Part shown: in pieces, positions 25,367 through 33,300 of the stretch
Position numbering within the stretch: the first letter of the stretch is position 1
Layout of the letters: every line of letters starts with the position of its first letter
From: an uncultured Eubacterium sp.
GTDB taxonomy: Bacteria > Bacillota > Clostridia > Lachnospirales > Lachnospiraceae
Reading direction: 5' to 3'
Assembly (NCBI RefSeq): GCF_934295145.1
Contig: NZ_CAKRAS010000004.1
Span: forward strand, 1 to 64,000
DNA: 64,000 nt
The notes under the pieces: generated by a model
The model's input: the letters and a program-made list of their open reading frames with translations, nothing else
What the model was told of the DNA's origin: nothing
Database searches by the model: none
Program-made: the position numbers and the translations under genes

Positions 25367-25414
25367 AAAACATCTTTGTGCAGATTTATGCTATTTGCAT
25401 AAGGATGTTTTTTA
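25367..25414 (+). terminator. Terminator of the gatCAB operon
   Basis: AAAACATC...TTTGTGCA pairs with TTGCATAAGGATGTTTTTT across a short loop, followed by T. Confidence 0.7.
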
Positions 25415-25416
25415 TT

Positions 25417-25533
25417 TTGAACCTTCCAATTGCACATATCGATCGGACTGTGCAGGAAACGTCTACGCAGTTTAAAGATGAGGCACATATTATTTATGTG
25501 GATGCCAGCAATCAAGTGGCTGTTTTGGTGTAA
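25417..25533 (+). pseudogene. Fragment of an Rpn/PD-(D/E)XK family nuclease
   Basis: A 38-codon open stretch reads LPIAHIDRTVQETSTQFKDE, then AHIIYVDASNQ, and stops. The FKDEAHIIYVDAS pattern is typical of the region after the nuclease core in Lachnospiraceae Rpn-type putative transposases. There is no ribosome site and no start of its own, so it looks like a relic. A second Rpn relic lies at 28656. The rest of 25534-25690 shows only a weak promoter-like pair (TTGAAA 25568, TAAGAT 25592). Confidence 0.45.
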
Positions 25534-25695
25534 ACCATAAACCTTTTATTAAATGCGGCAAGTATGGTTGAAAATAACCGTTAATCTATGGTAAGATAAG
25601 AAAGTCTCAACGGCAATTTTGAGGAAAAATAATATGCACTTTGAATTTTCAGGGAGAGGGATTCCAAGTGTATGAAAACGAATGGAGAAATTCTT

Positions 25696-27225
25696 ATGAT
25701 AGATAACGATTACAGAGAAGTTGATACAGACGAAAATGATGAGGCTGTATCTGAGAAAAACGAGACAACCGAGACTCCGGTGGAAACCGGTGAGGTAGTG
25801 ACGGACGATCACGCAGAGGAGCAGGAAAAATCAGATGATTTTGATGAGTTCTGTGCGATGTGCAGACGTCCGGCAAGCAAGGCAGGCAAACTGATCCATG
25901 TGGCACCGAATATGGCCATCTGCCAGGATTGTATGCAGAAGGCTTTTGATACCATGGGACAGATACCGGGAATCCCTGGACTGGGGGACATCAATATCGG
26001 AGATATGCTGTCCAGCGGTAAGATGCCGAACATCCAGTTTGTGAATATGTCCGATCTGCCATTTGGCAATCAGCAGAAAGTAAAGAAGAAAAAGCCGAAA
26101 GAGAAAAAGAAAGAAGAACCGGTTTTAGATATCCGCAAAATTCCGGCACCGCACAAGATTAAAGCAAGTCTGGATGACTATGTGGTTGGTCAGGACTATG
26201 CGAAAAAAGTCATGTCCGTAGCTGTTTATAACCATTATAAACGTGTGGCAGCAGGTGCTGAAGCAAATGCAGATGGAATTGAGATCGAAAAATCCAACAT
26301 GCTGATGGTTGGACCGACCGGCTGCGGTAAGACCTATCTGGTCAAAACACTGGCAAAACTTTTAGATGTGCCGCTTGCTATCGCAGATGCAACTTCCCTG
26401 ACAGAGGCAGGTTACATAGGCGATGATATCGAAAGTGTACTGTCCAAGCTTCTGACAGCAGCAGATAATGATGTGGAAAAAGCAGAGCGGGGTATCGTAT
26501 TTATCGATGAGATTGATAAACTTGCCAAGAAGAAAAATGCGACACAGCGTGATGTCAGCGGTGAATCCGTACAGCAGGGAATGCTGAAGCTGTTAGAAGG
26601 CGCAGAAGTAGAAGTGCCGATCGGGGCAACCAGCAAAAATGCGATGGTTCCGATGACAACCATTGACACATCCAATATTTTATTTATCTGTGGCGGTGCG
26701 TTCCCGGGACTGGAAGACATCATCAAAGAGCGTTTAAACGAGCATGCGTCCATCGGTTTTCAGGCAGATCTGAAAGATAAATATGATAAGGAAGAGAATC
26801 TGCTCCGTCAGGTGACCACAGAGGACATCCGCAAATTCGGTATGATCCCGGAGTTTATCGGACGTCTGCCGATTCTGTTTTCACTGGATGCATTGTCTGA
26901 GGATATGCTGGTACAGATTCTGAAAGAGCCGAAAAACGCGATCATCAAGCAGTATCAGAAATTACTGGCAATGGATGAAGTAAAACTGGAGTTTGACGAT
27001 GGAGCATTACGTGCCATTGCAAAACGTGCCAAAGAGAAAAATGTGGGAGCCCGTGCATTGCGTTCTATCATCGAGGACTTTATGCTTGATATCATGTATG
27101 AGATTCCGAAGGATGACAATATCGGTGCTGTTACTATTACCGAAGGATATATTGAAAAAACAGGTGGCCCGCTGATCCAGATGCGTGGAACACCGGAACT
27201 GGAAGATAAATCCGGAACAAATTAG
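25696..27225 (+). CDS. clpX: ClpX-type AAA+ unfoldase, atypical
   Basis: 509 residues, longer than standard ClpX (about 420). Order: an acidic leader (residues 1-40), a zinc-binding domain CAMCRR...CQDC (about 47-80), a long Gly/Met-rich and Lys-rich linker (about 85-145), then the AAA+ module. This module has VGPTGCGKT (Walker A, about 205), EAGYIGDD (pore loop), FIDEID (Walker B), DVSGESVQQG and HASIGFQ, whose IGF tripeptide matches the ClpP-docking loop. It probably unfolds proteins for ClpP, but no clpP or tig is adjacent, so it may be a second ClpX. GGAG is 8 bases before ATG 25696; ATG 25672 is an alternative. Confidence 0.85.
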   Translation: MIDNDYREVDTDENDEAVSEKNETTETPVETGEVVTDDHAEEQEKSDDFDEFCAMCRRPASKAGKLIHVAPNMAICQDCMQKAFDTMGQIPGIPGLGDINIGDMLSSGKMPNIQFVNMSDLPFGNQQKVKKKKPKEKKKEEPVLDIRKIPAPHKIKASLDDYVVGQDYAKKVMSVAVYNHYKRVAAGAEANADGIEIEKSNMLMVGPTGCGKTYLVKTLAKLLDVPLAIADATSLTEAGYIGDDIESVLSKLLTAADNDVEKAERGIVFIDEIDKLAKKKNATQRDVSGESVQQGMLKLLEGAEVEVPIGATSKNAMVPMTTIDTSNILFICGGAFPGLEDIIKERLNEHASIGFQADLKDKYDKEENLLRQVTTEDIRKFGMIPEFIGRLPILFSLDALSEDMLVQILKEPKNAIIKQYQKLLAMDEVKLEFDDGALRAIAKRAKEKNVGARALRSIIEDFMLDIMYEIPKDDNIGAVTITEGYIEKTGGPLIQMRGTPELEDKSGTN

Positions 27226-27234
27226 GATAAACAA

Positions 27235-27278
27235 GGCAGGAGAAAGAGCAAAGGTGCTTATTTCTCCTGCCGTTTTTT
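27235..27278 (+). terminator. Terminator after clpX
   Basis: GGCAGGAGAAA pairs with TTTCTCCTGCC and is followed by GTTTTTT. The following AAAGGAGG is the ribosome site of the next gene, so some readthrough is possible. Confidence 0.85.
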
Positions 27279-27293
27279 AAAGGAGGAATTTGA

Positions 27294-28148
27294 ATGAGAG
27301 AATTGAACCCGAAAATGCAACTGTTGTTAGATTTTCTGATGTTGACCGTGGGATCTGCCATTGCAGCCTTTGCCATTGAAGAATTTTTGGTGCCCTGCAC
27401 GATCCTGGATGGCGGTGTCATTGGCATCGGCATCATGGTAAATAATCTGACCCATATTCCGTTAAGTATTCTGACCATCGTTTTGAACATTCCGTTTCTT
27501 CTGATCGGTTCCCGAAAACTTGGTGTTACATTTATTGTGAAATCCGGATACGCCATGGTAATGTTTTCCATATTTCTGGAAATATTTGCACCGTGGGTGA
27601 ATGCAACAGATCAGTATCTGCTGGCGGTATGTTTTGGTGGTGTGATCCTTGGAGCCGGTGTCGGTCTGGTCATTCGCTTTGGCGGATGCCTGGATGGAAC
27701 GGAAACGGTGGCAATTTTGCTGAACCGCAAATTTAAGTTACCGGTGGGACAGACTGTTTTGATTTTTAACGTTATTATTTATATTGTAGCGGCGCTGCTT
27801 TTTGGATTCGACCGCGCAATGTATAGTCTTCTTACTTATTTTATTACATCAAAGATTATTGATAAGGTAGAGACAGGTCTGGAGCAGGCGAAAGCTGCAA
27901 TGATCATTACCGATGAGGGAAAAGAGATCGCGGATCAGATTTATCAGAAGCTCGGAAGAACCGTGACGATGCTGGAGGGCGAAGGCTTGATCAGCGGGAA
28001 AAAAGTTGTATTGTACTGCGTATTGAACCGTCTGGAAATTTATGAGCTGAAGCGCCTGATCAAAGAAGTTGATACATCTGCATTTATTACCGTCAGTGAT
28101 GTGTCTGAAATCATTGGAAAACATATTAAGAAAACTGCGACAGAATAA
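27294..28148 (+). CDS. YitT family membrane protein
   Basis: A 284-residue membrane protein of the YitT/DUF161 family. Five or six hydrophobic helices fill residues 10-175, with family-like motifs CTILDGGVIGIG (about 42-53) and RFGGCLDGTETVAIL. The C-terminal DUF2179 domain (residues 190-280) has the regulatory ligand-binding-like pattern GRTVTMLEGEG and KVVLYCVLNRLE. Transport substrate and role are not established. AAAGGAGG precedes the ATG. It may be read through from clpX. Confidence 0.85.
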   Translation: MRELNPKMQLLLDFLMLTVGSAIAAFAIEEFLVPCTILDGGVIGIGIMVNNLTHIPLSILTIVLNIPFLLIGSRKLGVTFIVKSGYAMVMFSIFLEIFAPWVNATDQYLLAVCFGGVILGAGVGLVIRFGGCLDGTETVAILLNRKFKLPVGQTVLIFNVIIYIVAALLFGFDRAMYSLLTYFITSKIIDKVETGLEQAKAAMIITDEGKEIADQIYQKLGRTVTMLEGEGLISGKKVVLYCVLNRLEIYELKRLIKEVDTSAFITVSDVSEIIGKHIKKTATE

Positions 28149-28149
28149 A

Positions 28150-28183
28150 AAAAAGACAGCCAAATCCGAACGGCTGTCTTTTT
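28150..28183 (+). terminator. Rho-independent terminator after yitT
   Basis: GACAGCC-AAATCCGAAC-GGCTGTC plus five T. It is the leftmost part of repeat copy B and recurs identically at 29287-29315. Confidence 0.9.
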
Positions 28184-28344
28184 AAGGAGAAGGTATTTTT
28201 TACTATGGGGGTAGCAAAAAACTTATAATGTATTGGGGGTTTTTACAGTTATTATAATAGCAAATGCGCGTGCATAAGTGTTCACAATCATTCATAAAAA
28301 ATCATAAAAAAACTATGCAATTTCTATAAGACCAAAAAGTAATC
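28153..28344 (+). repeat. Dispersed repeat, copy B
   Basis: About 190 bases are nearly identical to 29285-29477, and the 28190-28263 part matches the reverse of 1-86. The copy starts inside the terminator hairpin and ends at AAGTAATC; weaker similarity continues to about 28385. It contains TTATAATG and TTATTATAATAG, which are promoter-like, but no clear -35. The 28345-28655 stretch after it has no gene; ACCAAAAAGTA occurs twice 48 bases apart. Confidence 0.9.
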
Positions 28345-28655
28345 GGTTTCAAAATCCTTGTACTAATTGCACAGGAAGGACCAAAAAGTATTGCAAACAA
28401 AATATAGTTGTGCTATTCTAAAGTCACGCAATTAATATTCTCTTTAATTGCAAAAAAGTTCTTATATACCAAATAACAGGTTTCTGAATTTCGGAAGCTC
28501 AGATTTCGAGCATTTTCCAAAGGAAGAAGACAGACAAAGAGCAGACAGGAAAGGAAAATGTACATCAGATGCAAGATGGCGCTCACTTCTATAGGTAATG
28601 AGCAGCAAAATCTCTTTTTGTCGTGTTCTGCATGAAAAAAGAAGGGGGAATGTGA

Positions 28656-29245
28656 TTGAATGAAGAACTAAAAAAATCAATGAAAGCAGCAGGAAATGAA
28701 GCAAGGTATGATGCATATGCCAAACGTTTGTTGAGTGAAAAGATCGTGTTGGCAATATTCTGGTGAAAGTCGTGGATGAGTTCCGAGGGATGAAACCACA
28801 GGATGTAGTTCGGTACATCGATGGAGATGTGCGGATCGGCGATGTGCCGTTAGATCTGGGAATTACAAATGCCAGTGTTGAAATGCAGGAGAAAGCAGTA
28901 ATCATTGGACTGAGTGATGAACTGCCAGAGCACAACGAAACTTATGATTTGCACCGATTTCTAGGAGTTTTACTGTCAAACAACTTGGATTACTATGAAA
29001 AAGTTGAAATTATGGAAAAAGAATACGAATTAGAATTACCGGAAGAATGGGAGGAGGAGATGCAGGATATGTATAGTTTTGCAGCAGAAATTAGAAAAAA
29101 AGGAGAAGCACGAGGAATTTGCATAATGGCTAGAAATATGTTGAAAAATGGAGTGCCAATTAGCCAAATAGCTCAAATGGCAGAAGTAAGTGTAGAAAAA
29201 TTACAAAGCTGGCTTCAAGAGACAGATGAAATAACAAAGGAATAA
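28656..29245 (+). pseudogene. Broken Rpn-family nuclease/putative transposase
   Basis: The first part, from TTG 28656, reads NEELKKSMKAAGNEARYDAY and then AKRLLSEKIVL, after which a one-base loss near 28750 shifts the frame. The sequence resumes as ANILVKVVDEFRGMKPQDVV and runs to 29245. Besides the frameshift, the PD-(D/E)XK catalytic core is missing: PLDLGITNA passes almost directly to the late-family AVIIGLSDELPEHNE and then LHRFLG. The C-terminal helical part with EIRKKGEARGI is kept. Judged inactive. It sits between repeat copies B and C. Confidence 0.8.
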
Positions 29246-29284
29246 TATAAAGAAGGAATTTGGCCTATAAAAAGAAAAAAATAA

Positions 29285-29477
29285 AAGACAGCCAAATCCG
29301 AACGGCTGTCTTTTTAAGGAGAAGGTATTTTTTTACTATGGGGGTAGTAAAAAACTTATAATGTATTGGGGGTTTTTACAGTTATTATAATAGCAAATGC
29401 GCGTGCATAAGTGTTCACAATCATTCATAAAAAATCATGGAAAAACTATGCAATTTTTATAAGACCAGAAAGTAATC
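29285..29477 (+). repeat. Dispersed repeat, copy C
   Basis: Directly repeated relative to copy B at about 97 percent identity, including the GACAGCC/GGCTGTC terminator hairpin (29287-29315). The pair encloses the Rpn pseudogene. Differences are single bases such as GTAGC to GTAGT. Confidence 0.9.
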
Positions 29478-29610
29478 AAGTTGTGAAGTGTCGTAATAAT
29501 TGTACAGGAAGTACCGATTAATGGAAAAATTATGAGTTAATGGAAAAGAACAAGTAACTTGTAAACATATACTAATTCCTCTATGATAAATAAAAAAGGC
29601 GGTGGTAAGG

Positions 29611-29787
29611 ATGGAAGAAATGACTGAAAAAGAATTAATTGCGGTATTGATAGACAAATACACAGATTTACAGCGTATTAAAAGAGCTAATAAAGATACC
29701 CTGAATGAGGAACTTGATTATCAGATTAAAGTCACCGTTGCAAAGTTATCTTCAATGGGAGTTAGCGTTGAAGATTTAACATTATAA
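29611..29787 (+). CDS. Small hypothetical protein
   Basis: A 58-residue, mostly helical and charged protein (MEEMTEKELIAVLIDKY at the start, SSMGVSVEDLTL at the end), not recognised. The ATG at 29611 is preceded by GGCGGTGGTAAGG. A typical terminator follows at 29811, which supports a real transcript. It lies just downstream of repeat copy C. Composition (no Cys, no signal, no membrane helix) suggests a cytoplasmic regulator or antitoxin-like partner, but nothing proves this. Confidence 0.55.
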   Translation: MEEMTEKELIAVLIDKYTDLQRIKRANKDTLNEELDYQIKVTVAKLSSMGVSVEDLTL

Positions 29788-29810
29788 TAAGTGAGCAATA
29801 TATAATCCCA

Positions 29811-29850
29811 AGGCGGATCTCCGACACACCCATCGGATTTCCGTCTTTTT
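29811..29850 (+). terminator. Rho-independent terminator
   Basis: GGCGGATCTCCGA pairs with TCGGATTTCCGTC (mismatched centre), followed by TTTTT. Confidence 0.75.
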
Positions 29851-29965
29851 GTGTATCCAAAAATGAGAACCTGAAAATCACAAAATTTTACGTAAAACCC
29901 CTTGAAAATACAGGAAATTCTGTATAAAATAATTCTGAAAAGTTATATTTAATTAAATAAGAATT

Positions 29966-29991
29966 ATTACAACCCATTACAAAAATTACAA
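29966..29991 (+). promoter_or_regulatory. Three phased ATTACAA boxes upstream of the pilus operon
   Basis: ATTACAA, ATTACAA and ATTACAA begin at 29966, 29976 and 29985, about one helical turn apart. The 29851-30149 region has no gene. TACAAT (30064) and TATAAA (30075) are possible -10 boxes with no good -35, consistent with an activator-dependent promoter. Confidence 0.45.
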
Positions 29992-30087
29992 CAAAAACAA
30001 AAAGGTGCAAAATAATTAATATTTTCACATAAAAAGTAATGTTTCTTGTAATGGTCTGTACTGTACAATACTTTTATAAAATAAATG

Positions 30088-30123
30088 ACAGAAAACGACA
30101 GAAAAAAACAGAACACTACAGAA
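30088..30123 (+). promoter_or_regulatory. Four ACAGAA boxes with exact 10-bp period
   Basis: ACAGAA begins at 30088, 30098, 30108 and 30118. The intervening four bases differ, so only the hexamer is held constant. It lies between the probable -10 and the first small gene of the pilus operon, where a protein bound to one DNA face, or an RNA-binding regulator, could act. Confidence 0.55.
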
Positions 30124-30149
30124 TAGAGAGAAAGAAAAAAGGTACTGGC

Positions 30150-30356
30150 ATGAGTGATAGACAAAGAAAGACAGAGACATTCATAGTAAAAGTCATGAAT
30201 CAGCAAAATGCGACCTGGCAGGGCAGTGTTACCTGGGTCGATGAGCAGCGCGAGCAGTACTTTCGCAGTGCGCTGGAGCTGCTGAAGTTGATAGACGGAG
30301 CACTGGAAAAGAAAAATAATCACGACAGCGATAAAGATAAAAGGAGGACGCCATGA
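30150..30356 (+). CDS. Small conserved-looking protein coupled to the pilus adhesin
   Basis: A 68-residue protein, not assigned. A compact core TFIVKVMNQQNATWQGSVTW is followed by VDEQREQYFRSALELLKLID, then a hydrophilic tail. The start is ATG 30150 with AAAGGTAC upstream; the frame is open further back but without a ribosome site. Its TGA overlaps the ATG of the adhesin (ATGA), so the adhesin is translationally coupled. No signal peptide, so it stays in the cytoplasm. A regulatory role for the pilus operon is a reasonable guess only. Confidence 0.7.
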   Translation: MSDRQRKTETFIVKVMNQQNATWQGSVTWVDEQREQYFRSALELLKLIDGALEKKNNHDSDKDKRRTP

Positions 30357-33300
30357 AACATACAAAGAAAAAACGGATATTAGCATTGGTACTTTGCATG
30401 GTGCTGGTGTTGAGTACAGCGATCACAGCACTCGCTGTTGAGGGCGAATTTTATTATGTGCCGAAGGATACCGTGGAACTATCCCGTGAAATAATGAAAG
30501 ATGGTGCGTCACAGGGAACTTTATACGCAACCGTACCGGGAGGCGCATTCAGGTCAAGTGCAGACAATGCAAACCTGCAGATGGATATGCAGGAGGAAAC
30601 GGCATCATCTACAGTAATAGAAGCTGTTCAGAAAGAACTGGAAGCTACAGGTAATACCGAATATACTGTTGATCAGACAGTTATGGGAGACATTTCCTTC
30701 TGGATCAGCACAGATGATAAAGCACAGATTCCTGAAAAAGCAATTAATTTCCGGTTTGAAAATACATCCCTGGATACATCAAAGGCAATGGGATTTGTCT
30801 ATGACCGTTCAAATGGCACACTTACATTGTATGATCTGAAAGAAGATACTCTTCAATTCGAAGAGGACGTGAAACTGGAAGCAGAGACAGTTGTGGTTGG
30901 TTGCTTTGATGTGGTTGAAAAGACATCAGAAGAAACTCAACCAGAAAATGAAGATGAAAATGTACAGACTGTAAGTACATCTGCATCTGGATATTCAATT
31001 AGAACTAGTGCAACAGATGGTGTAAATATCACGGTTCAACACTATTTATTAGGAAACGAAACTGCTCCATTATATAAAGAATCAATAACACCTTTGACAA
31101 TCTCTGATGAAATAACTAATTTAGGTTCACTGACAAATTATGAGGCTGTAAAAGTTGTTGAAGTAAATGATGGAATGGCATCAACTAATCCAATCAGCGG
31201 AAAAATTACACTTACTACAAATAAGACTTATCGTGTATATTATAGAGCCAAAACAGAGGCAACGACTGGTTCTGTACAGATGTTTGATTATCAGGTAAAT
31301 GGTCAAAACGGTGCAAGTATTAATAATGCAAGTAATTATGACGTGAACTCTACGGAAACAACCAGATTTGCAAGTGGAATAATTAAGGGTAACAGAGATG
31401 AGAATAAATACGACACGACAGTAAAAGTTGGCGAAAAAACAATATATATTAACACATGGGATAAAGATTCAAATAATAATACTGTAAACCAAGATGGTGA
31501 TAAGGCTTTTGGCAATGGCAATGCTACAACAGGAATTATAAGTGGAGTAGATTATGCAACTGGTGCTTTGAAGATGAATAAGAATTCTTCTGGTCAGCAG
31601 ATGTATGAACCGGGATTTTTTACAACAAGAGATACAAAATCAGGAAAACAGGTTCTGGACGGTTATACATTGCAATTCTCGAGAACTGGTGATACCTATA
31701 AGATGACACAGGTGAATAAGCCATCAGGAGGAGGGATAGCAGCCAGCAGTGGAGATAATTTCTTCCCGTTAGACGATATTCGAAATTCATATCCTGATGA
31801 TGCGAACGATAATGGACGTAATGATTATTTTGGAATGAGATATGATATCCAGTTCAAAATCGGCGATTATCTGGGAGACTTAAAGTATAAGTTTACAGGT
31901 GATGATGATCTGTGGGTTGTATTGGATGCCAAAAAAAAAGGTGGGAAAGTAATTGTAGATTTGGGTGGAATTCATTCAGCACTGACAAAAGAAGTTGATA
32001 TTTGGAAGGAGTTGTTCCCGAATAACCCGAATAAAGATAGAAATAGTCTGACAGAGGATGAAAGAAATGAAACACACACATTAACCGTTCTATATATGGA
32101 GCGTGGAGCATATGCTTCTAACTGTAATATGGAATTTACGCTTCCGAATAGTACAATTATTACTCCAAGTACAGTTCCTACAGCAGACTTAAATCTTACA
32201 AAAGTTAATACTTCTGGAAAGGTTATTTCAGGTGCAGAATTTAGTGTTACGAATGACAGCAATCAAAATGATACGTGGACAGTAACTTCTGGTACAGACG
32301 GAAAGCTTACGTTTACAGGATTAAAACAAGGATATATATATACTTTAAGCGAAGTATCAGTTCCTTCACCGTATGTAAGAACTACAACGCCATGGAAAGT
32401 TAAACTGGAAGGAAATCCGCTAAAAGCTGTATTGTATGATAGTACTGGAGCTACAGCACAGGCATTGGATGGAGACGGTACATATCATATTGTGAATGAT
32501 TCTCAGGAAGATATTGTATCCAGGAGTGTAGAAAGTGATAAAACAGTTTCTGTGGAGAATTACGATAAGAGGACTTATCAGATTGATCTGACTGCAAGTT
32601 CAAAAGCAACGCAGGCTGTTACAACCACAACTCCGTATGACATCGTTCTTGTACTTGACCAGTCAACAAGTATGAATCAAAAGTTTGTTGAATATACAAA
32701 ATTCACGGGAACGATGAATGAGTATGGACGGACGACATATTATGTAAAAACAAAAAGTGGTATATATCAGAAATTAACAGCAAAGTCGAGCGGATGGCCA
32801 AATTATACATACACATGGTCATACACAGATTCATATACGAATAAAACGGTAACAGTTGATACAAATACTACAGATATCTATGTGGCTAATAATTCTAGTA
32901 CGACAAAACTTGAAGCTTTACAAACAGCAGCAGAACAGTTTGTGAGTAATGTGGCTGAAAAAAATGCAGATTGTCGCGTTGGCATAGTCACTTTTGCGGA
33001 TTCTGGAAACATAAAAACTATTACAAACAATAAATATACATTAGCAAAAGTTGGTAGTTCAAAAGATTCTATTGATTCGGTGATTGATAATTTACGGGCA
33101 AGTGGAAATACTATACCGGCAACAGGATTGAATACGGCGAAAAGTATATTTGATGATTCGAGTAAGTGGGAATCTGTAGAACAGAATACTGGACGTAAAC
33201 AAATGGTTGTATTCTTGACAGATGGAGTACCTGCACCGGGCGGTACAGATGATTTTAATGAAGCATATGCAACGGCTGGTGTGACATCTGCAACGGCATT

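Noticed and set aside
28150..29477. Composite transposon made by direct repeats B and C
   Set aside because: No inverted ends, target duplication or intact transposase could be shown; recorded as dispersed repeats around a pseudogene.
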